Below are positions 1 to 9,908 of a DNA stretch of 64,000 bases, in pieces. Numbering within the stretch: the stretch's first letter is position 1; each line of letters begins with the position of its first letter. Under the pieces are notes generated by a model. The model was not told the origin of the DNA, ran no database searches, and saw only the letters and a program-made list of their open reading frames with translations. The translations under genes were made by a program, and so were the position numbers. This DNA comes from Phytophthora sp. 'mugwort' (taxonomy: Eukaryota; Oomycota; Peronosporomycetes; Peronosporales; Peronosporaceae): assembly GCA_033558025.1 (NCBI GenBank), contig JAUCEF010000007.1, forward strand, positions 7,874,001 to 7,938,000, read 5' to 3'.

Positions 1-44
1 GCAGATTGACGACTTGCCGTTGCTGATGATGGCGTAAAAAGCTG

Positions 45-199
45 TTTTCCCCGCTGTGGATGCTGGCAACACTACTGGGTGAGCCTATAGAGCAGATGCC
101 GCTGTTCGTTCCGCGTGTGCCGAACTGACCGTGGAGGCTGGATTCCCCCAGGATGTGGTGAACATCGTTCCCGGTGACAGTGCTGAGGCCCTCGCTTAG
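45..199 (+). pseudogene. Aldehyde dehydrogenase fragment 1
   Basis: A short stretch reads as the middle of an NAD(P)-dependent aldehyde dehydrogenase of the succinate-semialdehyde dehydrogenase type: an AGNT segment, then VEAGFPQDVVNIVPGDSAEA. It has an internal stop and frame slips before the TVEAGF motif and ends in a stop after EALA. It is a second, diverged copy of part of the fragment at 507-1134, which lies in the opposite orientation. No catalytic Cys or Glu region is present, so it cannot be functional. Confidence 0.6.
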
Positions 200-506
200 C
201 AGGACTCGGGTGTGTCCATGTGCCCCATCATGGAGCGGACAGAACATGACAACTGGGAGGAGTTTTCGCTCATTTCGACAGCACTGTAGCCCCATACTTC
301 AACCGTTTCGGAAGTTTGATTTGGCTGGACGATCGAGATTGCTGCTAGCCGATTTAACTTGGTATAATAGCAAGCGTTGCTCAGTTCGTGCAAGAAGGAG
401 AAACAAGTCAAAATGGATATGACGCAAAGCTAGTTATTGGGAAAGCTCGAATCAATTTTACCTGGGACAAATGTGGTTTCGCGAAATAAATCGACGCAGA
501 AGCAGA

Positions 507-1134
507 CTAGAAGACAATACCAGCACCCAGGCTGTAGACCGAGTTGTTGGCGCGCTTAATGATCTCGTCAGTTGTCATAAAGTTTAGGATGGACGTGTGA
601 CCTGAAGATCTCGCGCGATTGTCATGTCGCCTCGATATCAGCGAACATGACGAGCTCAATGCACCAACGCTTGTCACCGTATCGGCAAGCATCTTGGCAC
701 CTTCCTTCTTGCGTCCCTGATATAGGCGAAGATCTTCTCGAACCAAAACTCGTCGATCTCTGCTAGCCCTGGTCCGTCTTGAGGGCAAACGGGTCGCCAA
801 CGACACGAGGGTTGGCAGCTTCAACCGTACGACGCGTCAATCCATCGTATATGTCCTCCTGTACATACACACGTGTGTCGACTAATCTTAGTTTGAGAAC
901 AGTCCCAACTGCGGCTGATGATGCTGACTTACTGCCACGCTCGAGGGTAGGGTTGCTCACATGCGACGTGCGCATGATCCGGTAGCCAACCTGGATGAGC
1001 CAGTAGGCAATCGTGTCGACATCTGGGTGCTGCTTAACGAGGGCCTCAGTACCGTCACCGGGCACGATGTTCACCACACCCTTTGAGACTCCAGCCTCCA
1101 CGGTCAGTTCGTCACACGCAGGGCAAACAGCGGC
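507..1134 (-). pseudogene. Aldehyde dehydrogenase fragment 2 (SSADH-like)
   Basis: Read on the minus strand this gives aldehyde dehydrogenase blocks in the right order: TVEAGVSKGVVNIVPGDG, a cofactor-region remnant (VGYRIMRTS, LERGSKSA), RVYVQEDIYDGLTRRTVEA with VVGDPFALKTDQG, then after a frame change KKEGAKMLAD and FMTTDEIIKRANNSVYSLGAG. The catalytic FxxxGQxCxA segment between the cofactor region and RVYVQEDIYD is gone, and at least one frameshift near 750-820 separates the C-terminal part. Intact family members are near 480-500 residues, so this is a decayed, internally deleted copy. Confidence 0.75.
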
Positions 1135-1405
1135 GTCTGCTCTACAAGATCAACCCCGTGATTTAGTGCGGGCGACCACGTCATGTACCTGTATTATTGG
1201 TAAATGACTGGTTAGCACTGTAGCACATGTATTTAACAGGATGTCATAATTTATGACAGGTTGATCTGCGAAGATAAAATGCGAAAATATATAAGCCACA
1301 TATCCGTCACATACCGGACTTTCTTGACATTTTTTTTCTGCCACATACCCATCCTTTATCTTGTGCGCGTACGTGACAGCCTAATAACGCGTTGATAAGT
1401 ATATT

Positions 1406-1684
1406 GTGCGCGCCAAACCATTAGGCCACTCATTTTGGGGCACACATTTTTCAATATCTCAGCTTGTAGGGCGAGTTGAGAGTTGCTGTTTAGATATGTT
1501 GCTCTTAGTATGCAGGGCAAGTCGCTACTTGTGCTAGCACCTACGATTGCAACACCCTTGGCAGGCCTCGCATACAAACTGTCGGTTTCAGCATGAGCGA
1601 CAACTTAAACTACCACCCCCTTTTTCTGACAAAATGAACACATTTTATGCAACACCATACAAACTTCTTTATTAAAGTTAGTAC
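1406..1684. repeat. Left terminal inverted repeat of the Tc1-like element
   Basis: The reverse complement matches 2835-3115 over almost its full length with few mismatches. Recognisable shared blocks are tttgtatggtgttgcataaa, acattttgtcag-type sequence and tgcgaggcctgccaagg. Both repeats can be read as the same short open frame starting MYARPAKGVAIVG, which is a by-product of the repeat and not a gene. Confidence 0.85.
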
Positions 1685-1742
1685 TTAGTGAGACCGCCTT
1701 TGCCTTTGATGACAGCAAAGCAGCGGCGAGGCATGCACTTCA

Positions 1743-2749
1743 CTAGCTTGAGCAAGTACGCTTGCTCAATGGAGTCCATGCAGCCATGATGGCTCCCTCA
1801 AGTTGCTTTACGGTGCGGTACTGACGGCCGTGGGAATACACCCGTGCCGCAATTATCGACCAGGCGTTCTCGATCGGATTGCAGTCCGGTGAACGAGCAG
1901 ACCACACCATAGTATTAACCTGCATTTCCTGCAAGAAAGCCGCCGCTTCACACGATGCATGAATCGACGCATTATCTTGCTGAAACACATAGTCAATACC
2001 ATACTTTGCATGAGCAAACGACAACATATACTCCGAAAGAGTATAGACATAGTCATCAGAATCCTGCCGGCCACGCAGAATGGCCAGCTTGCTCTTACCC
2101 GTGGCGCTAAAAGCGCCCCACACCATAACGCTACCCCCGCCGTTCTGACGGCGCACGTAGGACTGCGGTGGCTGACGTAGGTCACGCCAGTAAAACTTGT
2201 AGCCATCGGGCCCATCAAGATTAAACTCTTTCTCATCTGAAACACAGTATAGTCCAAATCCCTTCGCATAATGACAGCAGTTAGTTAGGTTCACACAATA
2301 AGCTAGCAACTCGAGTAAACGTACCTGGGTTTAGTATGGGCTCCTCAACCCAAGTCATCCGGGCGACTTTGTGCGCCGCCGTGAGCGGCAGCGTGCGGTC
2401 CATTTTGGGTGTAGTCAAGATGGTCCACGTCCTTGAGCAGCTGCTAGATGATGCGCACAGAGGCCTTGACGCCGAAGTGAGTTTTGAGGTCGGCGGCGAA
2501 GTAATCGCCCGTCGCCACCGCCCGGACGAGTTGCCGCACCTCTCGGTCGGTCAATGCTGGCTGCCGCCCTGCCCGTTATCGCTCGCCAGGACCGTCTCCC
2601 AGCGGTCCTCTCTGAGCCTTGATAGCGCCCCTCACACAAGTGCGAGAGCGCCCTCTCCTCCTTGAAATTTCGTGAAGAGAGAGATCGCCGTCGTGGAGCC
2701 CAATGACCCACCAATACTCTTGGTCGGAGAGGGCCTTGCCACGGCCCAT
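1743..2749 (-). pseudogene. Tc1/mariner transposase, degenerate
   Basis: The N-terminal helix-turn-helix begins MGRGKALSDQEYW at 2749. The DDE catalytic domain (2270-1743) shows the first Asp in [14 protein letters not shown], the second in FQQDNASIH and the third acidic position in [11 protein letters not shown]. Between these parts the frame is broken: an in-frame TAG follows RII near 2435 and there are frame shifts around 2300 and 2580. A possible splice donor at ~2325 could hide part of the damage, but the TAG argues for a dead copy. The element lies inside matching inverted repeats, so it may still be mobilised in trans. Confidence 0.8.
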
Positions 2750-2834
2750 TTGAAAATCAAAGGCTCCCGGCAGCAGCAAGAAGCAACAGCCAGCTAGCAA
2801 CAACAAGTTTCCGCCATTCATCAGTTCATCATCG

Positions 2835-3115
2835 AGTACTAACTCTAATAAAGAAGTTTGTATGGTGTTGCATAAAATGTGTTCATTTTGTCAGAAAAAG
2901 GAGGTGGTACTTTAAGTTGTCGCTCATGCTGAAACCGACAGTTTGTATGCGAGGCCTGCCAAGGGCGTTGCAATCGTAGGTGTTAGCACAAGTAGCGACT
3001 TGCCCTGCATACTAAGAGCTACATATCTAAACAGCAACTTTCAACTCGCCCTACAAGCTGAGATATTGAAAAATGTGTGCCACAAAATGGGGGGTCCTAG
3101 TGATTTGGCGGGCAC
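2835..3115. repeat. Right terminal inverted repeat of the Tc1-like element
   Basis: Inverted partner of 1406-1684. The inner edge is agtactaactctaataaag and the outer edge gtgtgccacaaaatgg followed by a weaker match through ggcgggcac. Confidence 0.85.
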
Positions 3116-3463
3116 GGTAGTAATTATCAATTTCTAGGTTTTCTTAAATTACGGTAATAAACAAACTGTAGCATTCCCATCTTGGCATTTATTATTAAAA
3201 TATCCCCAAAATGATAATAGTAGCCTCATTACGATCTCAAAGAGCTGCAGGCGTCAGACGATCCGGTCATCTGTCATTAGCGAGCTCCATTCATTTTCCC
3301 ATCAGCTCTTAAAGCTCCAGCTACATTCACAGACATCAGCTGGCCGCCGCTTACTGGCAGTCTTTTGTCGAGCGGCACCGACCAGCCCCAATTCAAATTT
3401 GCAGCGGGCAAGATAATGAAATATTAGGCTGCAAAATCCAGCTGTCTAGAGCTAGATGCAGAC

Positions 3464-3544
3464 TGTTGTTACCGCAGAGGTGCAATGCAGTGGCGCCATG
3501 CTCTGTGTGTGGGAAGGGTGTCCATCACCTCTGCGGTAACGACA
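3464..3544. repeat. Inverted repeat with 19-bp arms
   Basis: The left arm tgttgttaccgcagaggtg (3464-3482) and right arm cacctctgcggtaacgaca (3526-3544) are complementary at 18 of 19 positions around a 43-bp loop. The unit could be a very small foldback/MITE-like element or a stable hairpin. No flanking duplication was evident. Confidence 0.75.
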
Positions 3545-3642
3545 TACAATGAGAAGCTCCATTCGAGACAAGGTACGCTACGATTTGAACGCACTCGGCT
3601 ACACACTGTATACTTTACACTATGAAGCTCATAGGACCCAAC

Positions 3643-3660
3643 GTTTAGGGTTTAGGGTTT
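3643..3660 (+). repeat. Interstitial telomere-like TTTAGGG tract
   Basis: The sequence gtttagggtttagggttt contains two full TTTAGGG units and a partial third. TTTAGGG is the telomere unit reported for Phytophthora as well as plants. The tract is too short to be a telomere and may be chance. Confidence 0.6.
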
Positions 3661-4339
3661 AACCAAAGTGAGAAGCTGCTGATGTCCCGCCGGCATGGTA
3701 ACCCCGCGACATCGGCCGATGCGCCCGTAACCAAGTCGGCAACATGGCCATGCAGACGCTGGCCGACTTCCTCTTCGGCCACCTGGTCATGCTTATCTTC
3801 GTCGTGGCCGTCATCCAGCTGTGAGCGACGCGTCCTGCTGAGCGCGGTAATCCTCGTAATCCTCATCCTGTCCGCGGCGCGCTTCCCCATCCGATACCAC
3901 ACAGGCAAGAGCACACAGGACCAGTGAGCACCTATGCTCAGGTCGAGTACAACGCATTTCGTACGGATCCAAGCGACGGGTTGCCTCTGGTCGGCATGCT
4001 GGCTAAGTATCAACTGTTAGCACTCAAATATTAATTTTCGCTGATTATCACTGTGATGTTGGAGGAAGCATAATTTATGTACTGATAATAGTATGTGGTG
4101 ATCTGGACCTTGTAATATTACTAATTAATATAAAGCGTGCCTGTCACGGTGGTACTGTTTTATGATCCTAGTTCCGGCTGTATCCAGTTTAACATGTAGA
4201 TTAAGTTTTGACAAAATCCGTTCCGCTCTAAATTTGAAACGGTGGTTTCGTTGTATTTTTACTGTAACTTTGTCGTTTTTGGAGATTTTCTTATGTTTGA
4301 AAAACGGAAGATCAAAACGCATCGATTGTAGCCGTTCAT

Positions 4340-4357
4340 GGGGGGGGGAGGGGGGGG
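4340..4357. repeat. Interrupted poly-G run
   Basis: A run of about nine G, one A and eight G. Low-complexity sequence of this kind is prone to length variation and sequencing error. Confidence 0.8.
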
Positions 4358-4705
4358 CAATAGCTGGTCTAGAAAAAGCTGTGGTCCTCCATCTGATTTT
4401 CGATGCAAACTTTTCCACCTGGAGGTAAATGGAAGCGAGATAATGAGGTGTAGCTTTGTAAATGGCGATCCGTGTTATTGTATTTTGTGATACAAGTTCT
4501 AGGTGGAGATTTGTGCGCTTTGACTGTGATAGCGAGTTCTGAGCACGCTTCTTACGCTGCTCCTCAAAGGATTGGAGGAGTCGAAGTAAATCAGAAGATA
4601 CCCAGTCTCTCGACCCTTCAGACTCACCACGTAATCATCAACTTCAATATGACCCCCATCGCAAGGACCATCACTCCTTCCCTCCCTGTATCCACCAGAA
4701 CGAAA

Positions 4706-4719
4706 TCATTCTTCAATCC
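4706..4719 (+). promoter_or_regulatory. Oomycete Inr+FPR core promoter
   Basis: The sequence tcattcttcaatcc matches the oomycete initiator (TCAYTYY) followed by the flanking promoter region (CAWTYY). It lies 36 bp before the ATG at 4755, a typical short oomycete 5' leader. Confidence 0.7.
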
Positions 4720-4754
4720 GCCACGAGACTCCAGACTCTAGTAGTCCAGTCAAA

Positions 4755-6182
4755 ATGTTGCAGGTGTTTACCGTGGTGCTACTCTGCTGCTCTCTTGCTG
4801 CTGCCGAGAAGCCCGAGACGAAGCGCTTTACGGCACTGACGCCGCCGCTGTCACTTCTCCAGGGGGAAGTCACCAACACGTTTCACCGCCTCGCGATCCC
4901 CAAGGGCCCCATCGCCGTTTACCGTTTCCAAGCCGAAGTCGTGGAGAAAGATGCCAGTGGGAACGTGGTGCCTGTGCCCACATTCGACGCCTACCTCCAT
5001 CACCACGTGTTCGGCTCAACTCACAAACAATACGACGCGATGAAGACGCGCTGGGCTCCCATGAAACCCAAGAACTTCAGCCGCAGCGTGGCTTTTGGTG
5101 CCGGCACGGAGTGCCGAGGCACTCCGCAGGAATTTTACTTTCCGTATGCCTTTATGACGGTAGAAGGGGAAGACGAGTGGGTGGCCAATGTACACATTAT
5201 CAACACTCGTGAAATGACACCAGAGCGTGCGCATCGCTGTTTGGAGTGCCCTTGCACGTCCGAAGACGTGTTCACTGTAGATGCAGTGAATGGTATGCAA
5301 TTTCGCAACGGGAGCTGCAATGCACAACTTCAATTTGAAGAGAACACGGTGTGCTCGGCTGAAACGTATCATGGGGGGTTGCGCTGCTGCGAAGACGCCG
5401 AGTTTTGCTTAGAGCACAACGAGCTGGAGGTTTCTGACGCTAGCGACGCCACTTACCACTTGCGGTACTCGCTGGATTACGCAGAAATTGTACAGGAGAA
5501 CCGTCCGCTGTATCTCGCCGCGTGTTGTGACGCCTCGGGAGATCTGGAGCGCATGGGGAACATTGAGTACGATGTACCGGTGTGCGACCCAGACACACAC
5601 CCTGGATGTGTCCACACGCTGTCAACGCGCCAGCGGCTTGATAATGGCAGTATTCCGTTGTTCGCCTATCGCCAACACGAGCCCGAGCCGGAGCGCGAGG
5701 TGGAGCTTGTATATGCAGTTGGGCATCAGCATCGCGGTGGACTGGGGATTCAGCTGTACGACGACGCAACAGGTGACTTGCTGTGCGCCTCTGTGCCCGA
5801 GTACGGCTCTGGAACTGAGGCTGGAAACGAGGACGGATACGTCATCTCGATGAGCACTTGTACTTTCGACCCGCCTCGACGGATGCACACAACGGACATT
5901 GTTCGGATCGTAGCTCTGTATAACAATACGGTGCCGCACACTGGAGTGATGAGCCTCATGTACATCGCACTCAGCGATTTCCCTCTCGAAGAAGCTGTTG
6001 CTGTCAAAGTTACTGACACGGCAGCTACTGCGGTCACACCCGAGTCGTCAAGGGCTGGGAGTTGGGAGTTGCTGATGGTGGGTGTCGTTGGAGGAGCTGC
6101 TACTTGCGCGCTGGTGATGGCGATTCTGGCGCGTTTGAAGCACCGATCTGGCTACACCCCGCTTCAACCGCGAGCCAATTAA
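4755..6182 (+). CDS. SURNod19-like secreted, membrane-anchored protein
   Basis: An intact intronless gene of 475 residues. The first 17 residues (MLQVFTVVLLCCSLAAA) form a clear signal peptide. A hydrophobic segment near residues 442-462 followed by basic residues (LARLKHR) suggests a type I membrane protein with a short cytoplasmic tail. The ectodomain resembles the stress up-regulated Nod19 family: an early GPIAVYRF strand, YLHHHVFGSTH with clustered histidines, a cysteine-rich block (CLECPC), and many paired Cys. The family's molecular function is not established; the His-rich strands recall copper-binding monooxygenase-like folds, which is inference only. The start is supported by the signal peptide and by the core promoter 36 bp upstream. 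Confidence 0.75.
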   Translation: MLQVFTVVLLCCSLAAAEKPETKRFTALTPPLSLLQGEVTNTFHRLAIPKGPIAVYRFQAEVVEKDASGNVVPVPTFDAYLHHHVFGSTHKQYDAMKTRWAPMKPKNFSRSVAFGAGTECRGTPQEFYFPYAFMTVEGEDEWVANVHIINTREMTPERAHRCLECPCTSEDVFTVDAVNGMQFRNGSCNAQLQFEENTVCSAETYHGGLRCCEDAEFCLEHNELEVSDASDATYHLRYSLDYAEIVQENRPLYLAACCDASGDLERMGNIEYDVPVCDPDTHPGCVHTLSTRQRLDNGSIPLFAYRQHEPEPEREVELVYAVGHQHRGGLGIQLYDDATGDLLCASVPEYGSGTEAGNEDGYVISMSTCTFDPPRRMHTTDIVRIVALYNNTVPHTGVMSLMYIALSDFPLEEAVAVKVTDTAATAVTPESSRAGSWELLMVGVVGGAATCALVMAILARLKHRSGYTPLQPRAN

Positions 6183-6401
6183 GGCCTTGGGTGGCCAAGA
6201 CTGTGCCTTGACACAGTTGCCCCAACGGCCCGGTTCAGAGACAATGTTGTTGTGTTTGCGTTCTACCAATGACCTTCTGCAGCACGATTACCAAGTTCAA
6301 TAATACCGGAAGGACGAGTCGCGTCACCTTTGAATTTCTTGCAAGTGAATGGTTTCACAAAATGCAATCTCCTCTTTTTTTTTTGTTTAGCTCTTTTCTA
6401 T

Positions 6402-7915
6402 CTACTCCTTAGCGGCCGCTTGTTTCGTCTTGCGCGCGGCATGCTTAGGCTTTTTTGCCTTAGGCTTCTCGGCCTTCTTGCTACCGCTGTGATCATGCCT
6501 GCGCTTCTTTGATCCCTGTGTGGCAGCAGCTTCGACTGCAGCCTTAGCGGCTTTACGCGCGGCATGCTTCGGCTTGAGCTTCTTGCCTAGTCCAGCCGCG
6601 GCGGCCACACGCTTCATCTTCTTCGTGGCCAAAACATTGCCAATATTTTCAGCACCAGCCCTACGCTTCAGCTGGATACGCGCCCGTGCACCAGCAGAAG
6701 CGCGGAGACCTTCAAACTTCTCCTTGACAGTCTCCTCGCCGCGCATGTTCTTAAAGCGCTTACCGCACACCTGCACACGCAGCTCGCGAGTCTCCATCTT
6801 AAGGTTACGGAGCGCCAGCGTCTTGGCAACAAGGGCAGGAGTCTTCAGCAGCAGGTAGCCAAAACCCTTTCCTAGACCGGACTCGCGGTCGCGGATGAGA
6901 CGTACGTTCTCAATCGGCTCCGGTTCCTCTTCCGTCCTGAGGCGCTTCGCGAAGAATTGCAGTATCTGTTCGTCTGAGCATTTAAATGGCACGTTACCGA
7001 TAAAGACACTGCGGCGCGCGTCGATCACCGGTTCGGAGCGGTCAACGCGAATCTTCTTAAGGACGAGAATCTGCAAGGTTAAGGTAATAATAGTCAGCAT
7101 ACAACCTTCATGACACCACACAATTCTAACCATCAGACATTTCGTACCGTCCCGTTTAGCTTAAGCGCTGCCTCGACGCTGCTCTCCTCGACGAACGTCA
7201 CGTAGGCGTTGCAATAGTCCTTGGATGTGGTCAAGATCTTCTTGTTGGCACATACCTTCATCATGAGCTTCTGGTTGCCAGCCTGGCCCACGGCGCAGCC
7301 AGCAATGGGAAGATGCCGGAGACGCACGTTCTCCACCTTGCCGCACACCGAAAAGTGGTTCTTGACGTCCTTCTGAGTGGCATCGAGCGACACGTTGCCA
7401 ACGAACACCGTACGACGCGACTTGAAGTCCTCAGGCGTGAGCACCTTCTCCTCCTCAGCTTCCTCTCCCTCTTCCGCACTTTCCTTCTTGCTTTTCTTCT
7501 TTTTTTTCTTCTTCTTCTTCTCGCCGACTTCGACGTCCTCGCCTTCAGCCTTTTCTTTTTCCTCCTCTTCGGCCACTGTCTCCTTTTCAGCCTCTGTCTC
7601 CCCATCTTCTTTCTCCTTGTCGTCTTCCTCCTTCTCCTGCTTCTTCTTGTGTTTCTTCTTCTTCTCCTTCTTGTCCCCTCCTGTCGCCATCTTTGGCGCA
7701 TCCGCCTCCTCCTTAGGCATCTCAACCACCGCCGGCACGTACGACGCCTTCTTGCTGAAGAACGCGGCGCTCTGGGCAAAGCCGTCGGCCAGCGCCGACT
7801 TGCTCTGGTGTTTCACCTGCTCTTGCACTGCCTGTACCACCTCTGGCTCCAGCTCCGGGTTCTCCTGCTCCACGGCGGCGGTCGGTGCGCTCTTGCTCTT
7901 ACTCTTCCTCCCCAT
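6402..7915 (-). CDS. RBM34/Nop12-like nucleolar RNA-binding protein
   Basis: Two exons, 7915-7148 and 7070-6402, joined across a 77-bp intron (7071-7147, GTACGA...TTGCAG) in phase 0 so that KLNGT runs into ILVLKKIRVDRSEP. The protein starts MGRKSKSKS, has a long Lys/Glu low-complexity region, then RRM1 (RRTVFVGNVSL as RNP2) and RRM2 (RRSVFIGNVPF as RNP2, GKGFGYLLL as RNP1), and a basic Lys/Ala/Arg-rich tail. Two RRMs with a split first domain and a basic tail are the layout of RBM34/Nop12, which act in 60S ribosome assembly in the nucleolus. An upstream in-frame ATG at 7975 exists, but a promoter-like ccatccattttg lies between it and 7915, so I prefer 7915. Confidence 0.85.
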
Positions 7916-7984
7916 TGTCTTGCTGGTCACAAAATGGATGGAGGCTGGCCGTACACCCGTTGGTATCAAAAACATCTGAAAAAT

Positions 7985-8066
7985 ATAAACTTACTTAAGT
8001 ACTTATGTTTTGTCGAAATTGTTTTTGTTGTACTTACTTAAAGTACAACAATTTCGATAAAATGTG
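7985..8066. repeat. Imperfect hairpin and short direct repeats between two minus-strand genes
   Basis: The sequence ttttgtcgaaattgtt...gttgtactt (about 8009-8036) pairs with aagtacaacaatttcgataa (8041-8060) apart from a small bulge. The words acttacttaagtac and acttacttaaagtac repeat directly at about 7989 and 8032. The site is downstream of the DEK-like gene and upstream of the RBM34-like gene. It could be a 3'-end signal or a small foldback element. Confidence 0.55.
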
Positions 8067-8246
8067 CAACAGAATAAAAGGCAACAACAGTATGGGGAAC
8101 ATGATTAAACTGCTAAAGACTGCATCCAAAGAAAGCTACATGCCCCAACAAAGCCAAGGTCTGGCGTGAACGTGAGGCCACAAACTATGATCCAAAGCAC
8201 CGTGTCTAACTGCAATGAAGATTTAAACAAACCTTCAAAGCGTGAG

Positions 8247-9908
8247 TTAAATCTCCGCCTGGCCGTTTGTGATGAACTCCTTGATAGCCTTCTTGTGGGC
8301 GGACATGTCGCGACCCAGGTCCGCGCTAAGCTGTCGTACGATCTACACACGTATTAGGCAACACCCATCGGTTAGGTCTCGCTCCATTGGAACAACTTTT
8401 CGAAAAGCGCATTACCTTCTTGACCGTCAGCTCTTCGGCGTTGCCGTGCGCAATGATATCCTCGACCTTGCTGCATACATCGGCATCCAAAGCCTCGGTC
8501 TCTGGTTTGGACTCGTCCTTTTCAGCGGTGTTAGACTCTTTCTCGGGCTCAGCACCAGACTGCTCGTCGTCTTTGTTGGCAGCTTCGTCCTCCTTCTCCC
8601 TGTCATCCTCATCCTCGTTGTCGCTTTCTACTATGGGAGTCTTCTTCAGCCGGCGAGTAACTTTCCTCTTTTTGGCGGGTTTCTTCTTCGCTTCTTCGAA
8701 GTCGCTGGATGATTCGTCACCTTCAGATTCTGTAACCTCGTGGTCGTCTCCCTCATCGTCCTCTTCCTCATCGTCAACAGCAGCAACAGCCTTCTTCTTG
8801 GCAGTCTTCCGCTTCTTCTTCGCCGGCTCGCCCTCGCTCTTTTTAGCGTCCTTTGCCTTTCTCGCGCGCTTGTTCGCTTTCTGCTTTTCTTTCTTCGCTG
8901 CGATCGCTGCCTTCCTTTCGCCGAGCTGTAGTAAACCAACATACAAAGTTATAACATATGAGCTTTACGATGTTTCTGACCAATGCATTGAGTGCGCACC
9001 TTCGTGATCTGCGGGTTGAAGAGCCAGTCAACTAGCCGGTCAAGCAGCGCTTCCTTGTTGTGCGGCTTGCCTTCCTCATCAAAAGACTTCTTGGAGCGAT
9101 CCACCTGCAAGAATATCATACGCAACAGCAACCCATCAGTGCTGTCAGCTCAGCAAGACAAAGCATACCACAAAACGGGCAATGCAAATCACAGTCCATA
9201 CCGCCAGCAGATCCATCACTTCGTGAACGAAGACGAGCTTCCACTTTCCCATCTTGGCCACCAGGTGCTCGCGGGACTGCAACAGATAACACACTTATCA
9301 GTCCACCACCACCATATCTCACAACGAGAGTCAATTGCATCAGCAGCCATACACACCTTCTCGTCTTGCTCGATGACGCCGGAGAAGTCCAGAAGGTGCT
9401 CCTTGATTAATTTCACCTGTGCCAACCGAAGTCAGTTCATCCCCCACCTCCTCCTCCCACTTTAGTGCAAGCGCCAAACTCGCGTACGTTCTTCTGCTGG
9501 AAGCGACGGCCGAACATGATGCTGTAGAGCTGCTTAATCATGTCGTGCTGCTTCTTGCCTAGCGCCTCAACCTGCAGAAGTCCAACAATTTGTTAGAAGC
9601 CCACCCCGGTTTGTCCTAATACGCGGCATTTCTCGCCGTCTCACGTTGGTCCTGACGAAATCCATATCGCGCACTTTCACGCCCTTGCCCGCGGGGGGCG
9701 AAAACTCGTCGGGCTCGTCGCTCTTGGTCTGGTTGAACGTGAACATCTGCGTGGTCTTGCGCACGCGGCCGCCCAGACTCGTGGGCGTCGTGGACACAGC
9801 AGAAGACCCGGAGGCGGTCGTCTGCACATCGCCTTCCGCCTGGCTAGTCGTCTCGGCCTTCGGGTCCACGGTCAGCGCCGTATCGGGCATCTGCGGCTCG
9901 TCCGTCAT
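8247..9908 (-). CDS. DEK-like chromatin protein
   Basis: Seven exons on the minus strand: 9908-9645, 9571-9488, 9416-9357, 9276-9202, 9104-9000, 8925-8416 and 8342-8247. All six introns (71-80 bp) are in phase 0 with GT...AG ends, giving 398 residues. The order is an acidic/polar N-terminus, a SAP-like DNA-binding region (VEALGKKQ, GRRFQQKN, LVAKMGKWKL, VDWLFNPQITK), a long alternating Lys-rich and Asp/Glu-rich stretch, and a C-terminal DEK_C domain (KVEDIIAHGNAEELTVKK joined to QLSADLGRDMSAHKKAIKEF). DEK proteins bind DNA and histones and shape chromatin in the nucleus. The frame is open to an ATG at 10013, which would add 35 residues. The shorter start at MTDEPQMPD is preferred because 9985 has promoter-like sequence. 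Confidence 0.88.

Larger units (their letters stand above)
1395..3127 (-). mobile_element. Tc1/mariner-like DNA transposon with long terminal inverted repeats
   Basis: Two ~280-bp sequences in inverted orientation (1406-1684 and 2835-3115) bracket a Tc1-type transposase remnant read on the minus strand. The outer edge of the similarity is fuzzy. It may reach the attataagt-like/attatcaa sequences near 1395 and 3127, and I could not define a clean TA target duplication. Confidence 0.75.
3128..4754. other. Intergenic region without a convincing gene
   Basis: No reading frame here has recognisable domains. It holds a 19-bp inverted repeat (3464-3544), a short telomere-like tract (3643-3660), a GC-rich stretch at 3680-3960 of unclear origin with several short frames, an interrupted poly-G run at 4340-4357, and the promoter of the gene at 4755. 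Confidence 0.6.

Noticed and set aside
2943..3137. Open frame MYARPAKGVAIVG, also seen inverted at 1356-1577
   Set aside because: Both are the same terminal inverted repeat of the Tc1-like element, not genes.
3645..4013. Short overlapping frames on both strands in a GC-rich intergenic patch
   Set aside because: One frame has a hydrophobic MQTLADFLFGHLVMLIFVV-like piece, but it stops after about 25 residues and nothing continues it; too little to call a gene.
7313..8041. Long plus-strand frames antisense to the RBM34-like gene
   Set aside because: Poly-Leu/Phe/Ser composition is the antisense of the Lys/Glu-rich stretch of the real gene.
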